Part shown: positions 1 through 7,020 of the stretch, piece by piece
Numbering within the stretch: position 1 is the stretch's first letter
Layout: each line of letters starts with the position of its first letter
Origin: Paludibacteraceae bacterium
GTDB lineage: Bacteria > Bacteroidota > Bacteroidia > Bacteroidales > Paludibacteraceae
Length of the DNA: 64,000 nucleotides
Direction of reading: 5' to 3'
Assembly (NCBI GenBank): GCA_017447875.1
Contig: JAFSMP010000019.1
Span: forward strand, 39,557 to 103,556
Position numbers and translations under genes: made by a program
Notes under the pieces: generated by a model
What the model was told of the DNA's origin: nothing
Database searches by the model: none
The model's input: the letters and a program-made list of their open reading frames with translations, nothing else

Positions 1-111
1 GGTGGTTCGTTCCTGACGAGCCGCGTATACCGCCCGCGCGGAGTCTAGTGCATCGTTGATCCGTTCACCGGAAGCCACATGCAGAACCAAAGATAAAATA
101 AAGGCTATCAT
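1..111 (-). CDS. 5' end of an unidentified gene, cut by the window edge
   Basis: The ATG at 111 overlaps the stop codon of the preceding minus-strand frame as ATGA, the coupling seen elsewhere in this operon. Thirty-seven codons are visible. The first 14 residues (MIAFILSLVLHVAS) are hydrophobic and look like a signal peptide or membrane anchor. A charged stretch with ERINDALDSARAVYAAR follows. This is too little to name a family. It is the last visible gene of the long operon that starts near 10.5 kb. Confidence 0.5.
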   Translation of the reverse strand, partial: MIAFILSLVLHVASGERINDALDSARAVYAARQERTT

Positions 112-290
112 TCGTCTACGGTCATTTGGCAGTTTTTACAATCGAAATGGAGCGTCAGCACTTTGCCGGTACGCAGACGTAAATAACGCGGTTCCTTGCC
201 TTGCGGGTAAGGATTCACCTTGCGACAATGCCCGAGTTCAAACAGCAGGCAATATCGACATGTCATCAAATGATCGTAGTGCGTCTCCAT
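108..290 (-). pseudogene. detached C-terminal Cys-rich module of the U32 protein
   Basis: Sixty codons that match the usual C-terminus of Bacteroidota U32 proteins: TCRYCLLFELGHC near the start, and FDCKNCQM near the end. In intact family members this block follows the WRR motif by about 75 residues in the same frame. Here it lies in another frame and overlaps the last 25 bases of the upstream U32 frame (266-290). The simplest reading is an internal deletion, not divisible by three, that removed the linker and shifted the frame. A separately translated peptide from the ATG at 290 is possible but unproven. A sequencing or assembly error is the other explanation. Confidence 0.6.
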
Positions 291-1786
291 TCGTTCAAAA
301 TGCTAATGGGTATAAAATAAGGTGCGCTCTCAATACGGATCTCCCGCGCCACATACGGCGTATCGCCCAACTTACTCAACTGCGTACGAATCGTCTCTAA
401 TGCTTTGTCCGCATTCTTGGCGGGTTCTTTGACATAGTCAAACGTACGTTCTTTATCACCGATACGCAGGCTAAAACCGTTCTCTGTCTCCCTCAACACA
501 ATATCCACCGGAATGCGGCGCTCGCTATGTAGATTCTTCGTGAATTCGACATCGAGATTTCGGTATAACGGGATTCCGATATATCGGGATTCCGGTGTCT
601 TATTGATCTTGATAATATTTCCTTCGACACCGTTTACCGAGAAGCCTTCGCTTCCGATTGTCAGGCCGTCTCCGTTATGCAGCACGACACCTTCTTTGAG
701 CCTCACTCTCAACATGTTACCGCGTGCTTCGAGTGCTTCGCCGATATATTCTCCGGTGGATTTTGGTGTGTTCCAATTCGCCATGTGCGGCGTCCGTCCA
801 TGCAAGAAATAGTCCGTGGCTCCGCGATGGAACGTCTTCTCCGGATTCGGCTCAAATGTGCGGCTGTAGAGATGTCTTTTTTCTTTGAGCGAAGCGGTCT
901 TTTGTCTTTCAGCGTAGCGGTCTATCGCATCGCGATAATATGCTGTGATATTCGTCACGTAGTCTGTATCTTTGAGACGTCCTTCGATCTTAAAGGTCGT
1001 GACACCTGCGTCGATGAGTTCTTGCAGATACGCACTGCGATCCATGTCTTGCAATGAAAGCAGGTACCGCTGATGAATGGGTTCGCCGTGTTCGTCTAAA
1101 ACCTCGTTTCCGTTAGCATCCAGCAGGTCATACGCCATGCGGCAGAACTGTGCACACGCCCCTCTGTTGGCACTGCGTCCTGCCAGCACTTCGGATATAT
1201 AGCACCGTCCGGAATAACTGACGCAAAGGGCACCATGCACGAAGGCTTCGAGTTCGATATCCGGTACGGCTTCATGAATTGCCCGTATCTCGTCGATCCC
1301 TAATTCCCGAGCCAGTACGACCCGTTTGAAACCCAACTCTTTGAGCCGTTTCACCTGTTCCGGCGTGCGGTTGTCACATTGCGTAGAAGCATGAAAACGA
1401 ATAGGCGGTAAATCGAAATCGAGTAGATGCAGATCCTGAATGATGAGCGCATCGACACCTATTTTATAGAGCGTATGCGCGAGCGCGACCGCGTGTGCGT
1501 ATTCATCCTCATGAAGCAGCGTGTTGAGCGTCACCAGCACCTGTACTCCGTACGTATGGGCGTAGCGCACCACCTCCGCCAGGTCCTCCAGGCTGTTTCC
1601 TGCCGCTTGCCGCGCACCGTAAGCCGGCGCACCGATGTACACCGCGTCCGCACCTGCCTGTATAGCCGCGATTGCTACTTGCTTGTCGCGAGCCGGAGCG
1701 AGGAGGCTAAGCGGTACATCACGATGCCTGCCGTCACCGACACGTTCATCGAGTGCTTCGTTCCGTATTGAGGAATCTCTATGCAT
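266..1786 (-). CDS. U32 family protein (RlhA/TrhP-like RNA hydroxylation factor), C-terminally truncated
   Basis: A 506-residue frame with the U32 core: LLAPARDKQVAIAAIQAGADAVYIGAP-type start at about residue 28 (shown here only as LLAPAR...DAVYIGA), HGALCVSYSGRC, and RSANRGACAQFCR. The cysteines at 188, 195, 211 and 215 have the C-x6-C-x15-C-x3-C spacing of the [4Fe-4S] site known in U32 proteins. Relatives act in prephenate-dependent tRNA/rRNA hydroxylation, so this role is inferred. The frame stops just after WRR, and the family's Cys-rich end is found out of frame at 108-290. The only in-frame standard start is the ATG at 1786, giving a 112-bp overlap with the methyltransferase gene, unusually long for this window. 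A word repeat at 874-923 adds a few residues after the DAIDRYAERQK region. It may be a pseudogene. Confidence 0.75.
   Translation of the reverse strand: MHRDSSIRNEALDERVGDGRHRDVPLSLLAPARDKQVAIAAIQAGADAVYIGAPAYGARQAAGNSLEDLAEVVRYAHTYGVQVLVTLNTLLHEDEYAHAVALAHTLYKIGVDALIIQDLHLLDFDLPPIRFHASTQCDNRTPEQVKRLKELGFKRVVLARELGIDEIRAIHEAVPDIELEAFVHGALCVSYSGRCYISEVLAGRSANRGACAQFCRMAYDLLDANGNEVLDEHGEPIHQRYLLSLQDMDRSAYLQELIDAGVTTFKIEGRLKDTDYVTNITAYYRDAIDRYAERQKTASLKEKRHLYSRTFEPNPEKTFHRGATDYFLHGRTPHMANWNTPKSTGEYIGEALEARGNMLRVRLKEGVVLHNGDGLTIGSEGFSVNGVEGNIIKINKTPESRYIGIPLYRNLDVEFTKNLHSERRIPVDIVLRETENGFSLRIGDKERTFDYVKEPAKNADKALETIRTQLSKLGDTPYVAREIRIESAPYFIPISILNEWRRTTII
874..923. repeat. class A word repeat inside the U32 coding region
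   Basis: Read on the minus strand it contains two copies of a unit like GACCGCTWCGCT followed by AAAGACAAAAGAC. The same words recur at 3600-3682, 6493-6546, 24350-24416 and 57619-57671. Here the repeat is translated as roughly DRYAERQKTASLKEKR, in a place where relatives have a shorter linker. Confidence 0.7.
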
Positions 1787-2247
1787 TGATCACAATGATC
1801 TATTACTTCTTGTTGAACTCCGAAGACTTCATGTCCCAGAATCACAGCGATTTTAGGACAATTTTCCATTTTCCATTGTCCATTTTCCATTTCACGCACG
1901 ACTTGCTCCAGCGTGACGGAATCATGCGCCTGTTCGACGGCATAGACGGTGTAGCCTTGTGCCTTGAGGGCTTGTACGGCATCGAGGGTCTCTTTGTAAT
2001 ACTGCCATTCGACCGATTCTTCTGCACCGAGTGCGGTCTTGTGAATCTCGGCATTTGGCGGACAACAGCAGATACCGCAGAGCACCACTTTTTCGATACG
2101 CATCGCGTCTGCCGTGCGGAAGACGGCGCCTACATTATGCTGGCTGCGGACGTTATCGAGCACCACCACGAGCGGCAGTTTATCGGCCTCGCGGTACTCG
2201 TCCACGTTCATTCGCCCCATCTCGGCTGTCGTCAGTTTGGTTCTCAT
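1675..2247 (-). CDS. TrmH/SpoU-family RNA 2'-O-methyltransferase
   Basis: 190 residues, a single SPOUT domain. Motif 1 is at residues 31-48 (DNVRSQHNVGAVFRTAD), motif 2 at about 133-146 (IAVILGHEVFGVQQE), and motif 3 at about 156-175 (IEIPQYGTKHSMNVSVTAG). These carry the Asn, Arg, Glu and SAM-knot residues typical of 2'-O-ribose methyltransferases. The target (tRNA or rRNA) cannot be told. Residues about 119-131 (EMENGQWKMENC) are encoded by a class B word repeat and replace a short variable loop. The protein ends a few residues later than I remember for relatives, inside the overlap with the U32 gene. It overlaps the stop of rimM by 4 bp (2244-2247), which suggests translational coupling. 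Confidence 0.85.
   Translation of the reverse strand: MRTKLTTAEMGRMNVDEYREADKLPLVVVLDNVRSQHNVGAVFRTADAMRIEKVVLCGICCCPPNAEIHKTALGAEESVEWQYYKETLDAVQALKAQGYTVYAVEQAHDSVTLEQVVREMENGQWKMENCPKIAVILGHEVFGVQQEVIDHCDQCIEIPQYGTKHSMNVSVTAGIVMYRLASSLRLATSK
1859..1895. repeat. class B word repeat inside the methyltransferase gene
   Basis: On the minus strand: repeated words of the form GGAAAATGGACAATGG, about four copies. Related copies lie at 6438-6466, 17499-17532 and 57694-57730. It is translated in frame as MENGQWKMEN. Confidence 0.75.
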
Positions 2248-2630
2248 AACGCAAAAGGTAATTGCACACGCAGCACATGTGCGTCTTCGTCTATCTCCAC
2301 GATAAAATCTTCATGCAGCGGCACCATCCGTCCGTCTTCCAGTTCAGCGAGGATATTCATCGTGCTGTCATCGACTCGCACGATCTTACCGATGGTCGTA
2401 TCGTTCTCCTGCAAGGTCCATCCTTCAAAATCGACCCACGCCATCTCGTCTTCGTTGATCTCCATGTCACCTTTCAGCACATATGCTTCTTCGCCTCTCA
2501 GGTCCGAGATAGCCTCCGAACGGAAGGGCACGAACAGCCCGTCGCGTTTGACGAACACGAAGTCCGGCAAGTCCTTGTAATGCGTGCGTTTGAGGACGCC
2601 GATAGATAGTAAGTCTGCTTCTGTGATCAT
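2244..2630 (-). CDS. rimM: ribosome maturation factor RimM, unusually short
   Basis: 128 residues against about 170 in most Bacteroidota. The C-terminal PRC-barrel half is well kept: WVDFEGWTL, then IGKIVRVDDSTMNIL, then FIVEIDEDAHVLRVQLP, all in the expected order. The N-terminal half starts like RimM (LLSIGVLKRTHY) and has LFVPFRSEAI, but the usual HG-x-x-GE segment and several strands are missing. RimM binds S19 and helps mature the 30S head. The short form may be a minimal version or a partly decayed one. It is coupled by 4-bp overlaps to the lipoprotein gene upstream and the methyltransferase downstream, making a small RNA/ribosome maturation group with U32. Confidence 0.72.
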   Translation of the reverse strand: MITEADLLSIGVLKRTHYKDLPDFVFVKRDGLFVPFRSEAISDLRGEEAYVLKGDMEINEDEMAWVDFEGWTLQENDTTIGKIVRVDDSTMNILAELEDGRMVPLHEDFIVEIDEDAHVLRVQLPFAL

Positions 2631-3127
2631 TGTCTTACTGTTATTTGTCCGGCCGCGTTGTTGAGCGGCAGGCGTAAGAGACTCTCCCGTGCTATCCCTC
2701 TCTGCGGAGCCGCCGTACCGGAACCCAAGTCATATTCTTCTCCGCATTCCGGACATTTGGCGAAGATGCCGTCGATGAGACAGGGGCGCAACAGTGCCCT
2801 TTCCGCACAATACGGACACGCCATGTCGAAGGCATTATAGTTGCCGTTGATGTCGATATACACCACCACTCCTCCGTATCCGTATGCGTCCAGAACCGAC
2901 AGCGGTTGCACGACCTCATCGTGGTAATGATAGCCTGCCGCATCGACCTGTACATAGGTATTTAAGGCGGTAGGCAGAAAATGCACAAACACGCCGCTAC
3001 GGGTGTCTATCGTCACATTCACCGGATAACGCGGCACACTCGACTGCAAGCTGTTATGGTCCTTGCAACCGAGAAACAAAAGTGCTGTAAGGCACGCTCC
3101 TATAACCTGTAACCTATAACCTCTCAC
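2627..3127 (-). CDS. lipoprotein with Rieske-like fold carrying two CxxC pairs
   Basis: 166 residues. The GTG start at 3127 lies within a word repeat, and no ATG precedes a plausible signal peptide. The lipobox is LFLGC with Cys21. The central part (about 75-160) reads YGGVVVYIDINGNYNAFD, then ACPYC, about 15 residues, KCPECGEEYDL, and a closing strand RESLLRLPL. That is the order of a Rieske domain, but the metal-binding pairs are CPYC and CPEC instead of CxH and CxxH. A zinc or iron site with four Cys is therefore more likely than a classical 2Fe-2S Rieske centre. Similar lipoproteins of unknown job occur in Bacteroidota. It probably sits at the periplasmic face of a membrane. Confidence 0.65.
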   Translation of the reverse strand: MRGYRLQVIGACLTALLFLGCKDHNSLQSSVPRYPVNVTIDTRSGVFVHFLPTALNTYVQVDAAGYHYHDEVVQPLSVLDAYGYGGVVVYIDINGNYNAFDMACPYCAERALLRPCLIDGIFAKCPECGEEYDLGSGTAAPQRGIARESLLRLPLNNAAGQITVRQ

Positions 3128-3130
3128 CTT
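3100..3130. repeat. class C word repeat at the start of the Rieske-like gene
   Basis: On the minus strand: GGTGAGAGGTTATAGG then TTACAGGTTATAGG. An almost identical run is found at 19233-19264 just before lgt. In this copy the start codon of the lipoprotein is part of the repeat. Confidence 0.75.
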
Positions 3131-3132
3131 TA

Positions 3133-3699
3133 TTATTCAGCGATAGAACATATATGAACGGTGTAAATAAGGGTCGAGTAGGGCGGTATATAACCCGTCG
3201 TACCTTCTGTACCAAATCCTTCCGCCTTTCCGTACTTATTGTTGTTGTATTTCTCGTAGTCGTAACCCAGGTACGCAGGGATGAACAACTCGATGTCTCC
3301 GTGCGTATGAATCTGGTGACAGCCTTCCGCAAAACCCGGGATGGTGCCGGACAGATCCAGGGTCACGCCATAAGCCGCACTGACCGTATAACCGTTGATC
3401 AGCTTGGCGGTGTAGTCACACACGATAGTACTATTCAGGTTCGGTTTCGACTCACCGTTCTTGGCACCCGGATCGGCTATCTTACGGAACTGCAGACCGG
3501 AAGAAAGCGTTTCCACACCCGGTTGGGTCTTGTTGCGCTCCAGCCACATCTCGTTCTGCGTCTTCCAGTCGATCCACTTGTTCTCTTTGCAGGAATTTAG
3601 ACCGCCTACGGCTAAAAGAAGAAAGACCGCTACGCTCAAAGATAAAAGCGGCTTTTTTCTTTCGACTTTATTCTTTCGACTTATCATCTTGTTATCCAT
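3133..3699 (-). CDS. FKBP-type peptidyl-prolyl isomerase lipoprotein
   Basis: 188 residues. The signal peptide ends in a lipobox (GLNSC, Cys37). Residues about 90-186 follow the FKBP pattern: TIVCDYTAKLINGYTV, LDLSGTIPGFAEGCHQIHTHG, ELFIPAYLGYD, and a last strand IPPYSTLIYTVHI. It should assist folding of exported proteins in the periplasm; activity is inferred. The hydrophobic core of the signal peptide (LLSLSVAVFLLLAV) is encoded by the reverse strand of a class A word repeat. The gene overlaps the EnvC-like gene upstream by 16 bp. Confidence 0.8.
   Translation of the reverse strand: MDNKMISRKNKVERKKPLLSLSVAVFLLLAVGGLNSCKENKWIDWKTQNEMWLERNKTQPGVETLSSGLQFRKIADPGAKNGESKPNLNSTIVCDYTAKLINGYTVSAAYGVTLDLSGTIPGFAEGCHQIHTHGDIELFIPAYLGYDYEKYNNNKYGKAEGFGTEGTTGYIPPYSTLIYTVHICSIAE
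3600..3682. repeat. class A word repeat encoding a signal peptide
   Basis: On the plus strand GAAAGACCGCTACGCTC AAAGATAAAAG is followed by runs of TTCGACTTTATTCTTTCGACTT. It is translated on the minus strand as the n- and h-region of the FKBP lipoprotein signal peptide. Confidence 0.65.
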
Positions 3700-4886
3700 A
3701 ATTCAGGGTTTAAAATGTCTCTATCTCGATATACTTGAAAATATAATTCTGTCTTCTGGTCCTGTTCGGGATCGGTGAAGATGGTACCGATGGTCTGCTT
3801 GGTCTCCACCTTATCGCCTTGCTTGACGTTGAGTTTGCTCAGGTTCGAATACACCGTTCGGTAGTTACCGTGCTGCACGATCACCGCATAAGTGTTCGCC
3901 ACGAGGAAACAACTGGTCACTTCACCGGCATACACCGCCCGAGCCTTCGTGCCGGCCGTGGTCTGGATATAAACACCCTTGTTGTCCATGACCACATGTT
4001 CGTACACCGGGTGTTGCTGCTTGCCGTAATGTCCGCTGATCATGCCTTTCTCTACAGGCCACGGCAGACGACCTTTGTTTTTCTCGAACCCACCGGCCAG
4101 CAACTGCTGTTCCTTGGTCATCGTGGTCTTGGACGCCTTGTCTGCCTGCTTGCGCACGATATCATCGATCTTCTTATTCAACTCCGCTACACGTCTTTGC
4201 TGCTGCTTGAGTTGTTTATTGAGGTCTTTCTCTTTGGATTTGAGTTGGTTCAACATGTTCTTCTGCTTCTTCTCATCGCGCACCAACTTGTCCTGTTCGC
4301 GTTTGCGGGTGTCCAGCACCACCAGTTTCTCATGCTTGTTGGCCTTCAGCAGGTCATTCTGCGTGTCTATCTGAGCTTGCGTGTTCTCAATGCGCCGCAC
4401 CTGTTCCTGGCGGTAATGTGCAAACTCCTGCAAATACCGCGCACGGCGGGCTAACTGCTGAAAACTGTCGCTGCTCAGAAGGAACAATAACGGCGACTGC
4501 TGCAACTGTGCATAATGCGTCTCACGCACCATCTGCGCGTAGTCCGCTTTGTAACCTAACAGCACCTTCTGCAGCGAGTCACGCGTCGCACCCAAAGCGT
4601 TCATCTCGGCGTTCAGCGCCAGTATCTCATTGTCCAGCGTACGGATCAGTTTCTTCTGACTCTTGATGTTTTGCCCGATCAACTGCAACTTATTCACCGT
4701 CGCTTTCTCTTCTTTCTTGGTCTGCTTGAGCATCTTATTCGTCTGCTCGATATCCTCTTGCAGCTTCTTCTGCTTCTTCTGCAGATCCTTCACGTTATCT
4801 GCAGCGAAGCAAGGACAAAGGAACAAGGACAAAAGACAAAAGACTAATATGTTTAACGTTTTATGCAATAAAACCATTTTAACCAT
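3684..4886 (-). CDS. EnvC/NlpD-like murein hydrolase activator (coiled coil plus LytM domain)
   Basis: 400 residues. The signal peptide ends near FAADN (about residue 29). A long coiled coil runs from about 30 to 255 and is rich in Lys, Gln and Glu. An M23/LytM domain occupies about 270-400: LPWPVEKGMISGHYG, GVYIQTTAGTKARAVYAGEV, VQHGNYRTVYSNL, ELYFQVYRD. The zinc ligands of true M23 peptidases are mostly missing (GHYGKQQHPVYEHVV instead of the H-x-G-x-D type; VQHG kept), as in EnvC-type activators, so it probably activates amidases and does not cut itself. The DUF4292 and TPR genes next to it are its usual Bacteroidota neighbours. The start may be the second Met (MVLLHK). Confidence 0.82.
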   Translation of the reverse strand: MVKMVLLHKTLNILVFCLLSLFLCPCFAADNVKDLQKKQKKLQEDIEQTNKMLKQTKKEEKATVNKLQLIGQNIKSQKKLIRTLDNEILALNAEMNALGATRDSLQKVLLGYKADYAQMVRETHYAQLQQSPLLFLLSSDSFQQLARRARYLQEFAHYRQEQVRRIENTQAQIDTQNDLLKANKHEKLVVLDTRKREQDKLVRDEKKQKNMLNQLKSKEKDLNKQLKQQQRRVAELNKKIDDIVRKQADKASKTTMTKEQQLLAGGFEKNKGRLPWPVEKGMISGHYGKQQHPVYEHVVMDNKGVYIQTTAGTKARAVYAGEVTSCFLVANTYAVIVQHGNYRTVYSNLSKLNVKQGDKVETKQTIGTIFTDPEQDQKTELYFQVYRDRDILNPELWITR

Positions 4887-4909
4887 TTAACGTTTTAACG
4901 ATTTAACCT
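4810..4909. repeat. word repeats at the EnvC-like gene start and 5' junction
   Basis: Two blocks. At 4810-4846 (plus strand GGACAAAGGAACAAGGAC then AAAAGACAAAAGAC) the complement encodes the signal-peptide core LVFCLLSLFLCP. At 4872-4909 (plus strand ACCATTTTAACCATTTAACG then TTTTAACGATTTAACC) the run fills the junction to the DUF4292 gene. Confidence 0.65.
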
Positions 4910-5488
4910 TTATAACCAACGGGAAATATCAATTTTTTGATATTTACCGGTAGGTAGGTGCGTTGCCCGTACTGGTACGTCGAGTTTGCGTTTAGGGTAC
5001 GTGATGATCAGTTCAATCGGTTTGTCTCCCATCCTATATTGCAGGTGCGCTTTCTCGTCACCCGTCGGTAGTTCCGCCGAACAAACCTGCTGGATGATGT
5101 CCCAGTTGATGGTAGGCACCAGACGGCGGTTGATCTCAGCGTACGTAGCGGTGGCATAGGTGCCGTCTAACTTATTGATACCGATCAACTCCAGCGGTGT
5201 GGCTTCAAAACGAATCACCTCCATACCTAACGGCATCACGCTGATCACCGCCAGCGAGTCACGCACCGTCTGCATCGTCACCGAAGCCGACACTTTTTCT
5301 CCGTGTATCGTCACCGTCGCCTTCGCGTTCTGTATCAGGCACGTGTGCCAAGTAGGTTCACTGACTGCTGACGACTGATCACTGACCACTTTCTTCTTCA
5401 CTCCACAACTGACCAGCACTAACCCCGTCAGCAGGATAATTATGTACTTTTTCTCTTTCAACATTAAACTTTCAACTTTCAACTGCAA
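4910..5488 (-). CDS. DUF4292 family lipoprotein
   Basis: 192 residues. Lipobox LVLVSC with Cys28. If translation begins at the inner Met (MLKEKK, 5464) the signal peptide becomes a normal 20 residues, which I think more likely. The body is a beta-rich domain: ATVTIHGEKVSASVTMQTVRD, VISVMPLGMEVIRFEATP, then a C-terminal LPTGKYQKIDISRWL. This pattern and the position between the TPR and EnvC-like genes fit DUF4292. The function is unknown; an outer-membrane lipoprotein role is inferred. Two word repeats flank the lipobox: one supplies the first residues (TTGAAAGTTGAAAG), the other the post-lipobox linker VSDQSSAVSE. Confidence 0.75.
   Translation of the reverse strand: MQLKVESLMLKEKKYIIILLTGLVLVSCGVKKKVVSDQSSAVSEPTWHTCLIQNAKATVTIHGEKVSASVTMQTVRDSLAVISVMPLGMEVIRFEATPLELIGINKLDGTYATATYAEINRRLVPTINWDIIQQVCSAELPTGDEKAHLQYRMGDKPIELIITYPKRKLDVPVRATHLPTGKYQKIDISRWL
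5357..5486. repeat. two word repeats flanking the DUF4292 signal peptide
   Basis: 5452-5486: minus strand TTGAAAGTTGAAAGTTTAATG then TTGAAAG. 5357-5390: minus strand GTGGTCAGTGATCAGTCGTC then AGCAGTCAGTGAA, the same style as the GAGTCAGGAGTCAGG run at 30801-30834. Confidence 0.6.
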
Positions 5489-5489
5489 A

Positions 5490-6491
5490 TCAAGGTTTGA
5501 TTTGCTTTATATGTTTCTTCACTTCATCCGTCACCTGCGCACTCGTGCTGTTCGATAGCGCGCGTTGCAGGTAAAACAGCGCCAGTTCTTTTTGTCCCTG
5601 CATGTACAGGATCCAGCCGTAGGTGTCCAGATACACCGGATTGTTCGGTTGCTCTTTGATCGTGACGGCACTCATCCGCTCGGCGCGTTGCAGGTCACCC
5701 TTGTGCGTTGCCAGATGGTAGGCGTAGTTATTGAGCACCCCTAAGTTATACGGGTCGATCTCCAGGATCCGGTCGTACATCGCGTACAGTTCGGTTTGTT
5801 TCGCGCCCATCCGCTCCATGATCTCCAGGCGGAACATCAAAAACTGCACATTCGTCGGTTCCAACTCCAGGTACTTGTCGATCGCTTCTATCGCTTTCTT
5901 GTTCTTACCCCAAGCTGCATAGGTGCGGTAACGGTTCAAGGCACTGTACGCATCGTAGCCTCGTAACCGGTCTATTTCATCTTGCATAGCAATCGCCTTG
6001 GCCCATTGACCGAAGACCATATAGCCGCGTCGCAGTTGTTCCAGCAGGTCCTCTTCCACATGCGGTTTCTGCGCACTGTACGCTTTCTCCAGTGCCGCCA
6101 AGGCCTCTCTGGCCGCTTCGGCGCTGTTCATGTTCATCAGAAAACTGCAGTACCTATTCCATTGGTCATGCGGGTCAGCTTCGAACGCCTTTCGGAAGGT
6201 CTTCAGTGCCCGCTCTTTCTGACCCAAGCCGTCGTACATGATCGCCAGGAAGGTCAAGGTCTGGCCGTCATTGGGTTTGATCATATGACAGAACTCCAGC
6301 AGCACCAACGCATCCGGATACCGCTCTTGTTCGATCGCCTGCTTGGCGGCGTACCAGTAATAGCTGAATTGCTGCTCTTGCTCCACAGGCAAAGTTGCCA
6401 CCTCTTTCGGTTGCACCTTCTTTGCGTTTGCAGGCAACGACAATGGTAGAAGGACAATGGACAATAGATATATTACAATTCGTCGAATCAT
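5490..6491 (-). CDS. exported TPR protein
   Basis: 333 residues. A signal peptide (MIRRIVIYLLSIVLLPLSL, cleavage near ANA) is followed by tandem 34-residue TPR units from about 45 to 325, for example PNDGQTLTFLAIMYDGLGQ, VYLDTYGWILYMQGQKELA and LFYLQRAL. It should be a periplasmic or outer-membrane-attached scaffold; no partner can be named, though the neighbours (DUF4292, EnvC-like) point to the cell envelope. The signal peptide and upstream junction are nearly identical in DNA to those of the Wzi-like gene at 57.7 kb, although the mature proteins are unrelated. Confidence 0.85.
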   Translation of the reverse strand: MIRRIVIYLLSIVLLPLSLPANAKKVQPKEVATLPVEQEQQFSYYWYAAKQAIEQERYPDALVLLEFCHMIKPNDGQTLTFLAIMYDGLGQKERALKTFRKAFEADPHDQWNRYCSFLMNMNSAEAAREALAALEKAYSAQKPHVEEDLLEQLRRGYMVFGQWAKAIAMQDEIDRLRGYDAYSALNRYRTYAAWGKNKKAIEAIDKYLELEPTNVQFLMFRLEIMERMGAKQTELYAMYDRILEIDPYNLGVLNNYAYHLATHKGDLQRAERMSAVTIKEQPNNPVYLDTYGWILYMQGQKELALFYLQRALSNSTSAQVTDEVKKHIKQIKP

Positions 6492-6546
6492 TTTAGTCTT
6501 TTGTCTTTTAGCGCAGCGGTCTTTTGTCTTTCAGCGTAGCGGTCTC
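6438..6546. repeat. junction and signal-peptide cassette, copy 1
   Basis: On the minus strand: class A words (GACCGCTACGCTGAAAGAC, AAAAGACCGCTGCGCTAAAAG), the start codon region (AAAATGATTCGACG), and a class B signal-peptide region (CTATTGTCCATTGTCC TTCTACCATTGTC). Copy 2 is at 57619-57730, plus strand. By eye the copies agree at almost nine of ten positions over about 110 bp. Confidence 0.85.
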
Positions 6547-6550
6547 TCAT

Positions 6551-6985
6551 TCATTTCCGACCACTGTGCCCGAATCCACCGGCACCACGCTCGGTGTCAC
6601 TCAGTTCCGTCACTTCCACCACTTCCGGTGTCTCATGTTTGGCAATCACCATCTGGCAGATACGCTCACCGGGTTCGATGGTCTGCGGTTCACCGCTCAG
6701 GTTAATGAGGATCACTCCCACTTCGCCGCGGTAGTCGGCATCGATCGTACCCGGGGTGTTGAGCACCGTCAGACCGCGCTTGAGCGCCAGACCGCTACGC
6801 GGACGAATCTGCGCCTCAAAACCTGCCGGCAGTTCGATGAACAGACCCGTAGGGATCAACTTCCGCTCCATCGGTTGCAGCGTTATCGCTTCGGCGATAT
6901 TACACCGTATATCCATTCCTGCCGCCTGCTCACTCTCGTATTTCGGCAGCGGGTTAGAACTCTTATTGATTATCTTCAAAATCAT
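6551..6985 (-). CDS. dut: deoxyuridine triphosphatase (dUTPase)
   Basis: 144 residues, the normal length. All five trimeric dUTPase motifs are visible: AAGMDIR (21-27), PRSGLA (62-67), [13 protein letters not shown] (76-88) with the catalytic Asp in [13 protein letters not shown] (106-113), and the C-terminal [10 protein letters not shown] (133-142). It hydrolyses dUTP to dUMP and pyrophosphate in the cytoplasm. The gap to the TPR gene is filled by the class A repeat; the gap to the lipid kinase gene upstream by another short word repeat. Confidence 0.97.
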   Translation of the reverse strand: MILKIINKSSNPLPKYESEQAAGMDIRCNIAEAITLQPMERKLIPTGLFIELPAGFEAQIRPRSGLALKRGLTVLNTPGTIDADYRGEVGVILINLSGEPQTIEPGERICQMVIAKHETPEVVEVTELSDTERGAGGFGHSGRK

Positions 6986-6989
6986 AATG

Positions 6990-7020
6990 CTTTTGACTTT
7001 TGTCTTTCGACTTTCGACTA
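6990..7020. repeat. word repeat between the lipid kinase gene and dut
   Basis: On the minus strand: AGTCGAAAGTCGAAAG then ACAAAAGTCAAAAG. It spans almost the whole junction and touches the stop codon of the kinase gene. Confidence 0.65.

Noticed and set aside
3684-4886. The EnvC-like protein as an active M23 endopeptidase
   Set aside because: Most zinc ligands of the LytM site are replaced.
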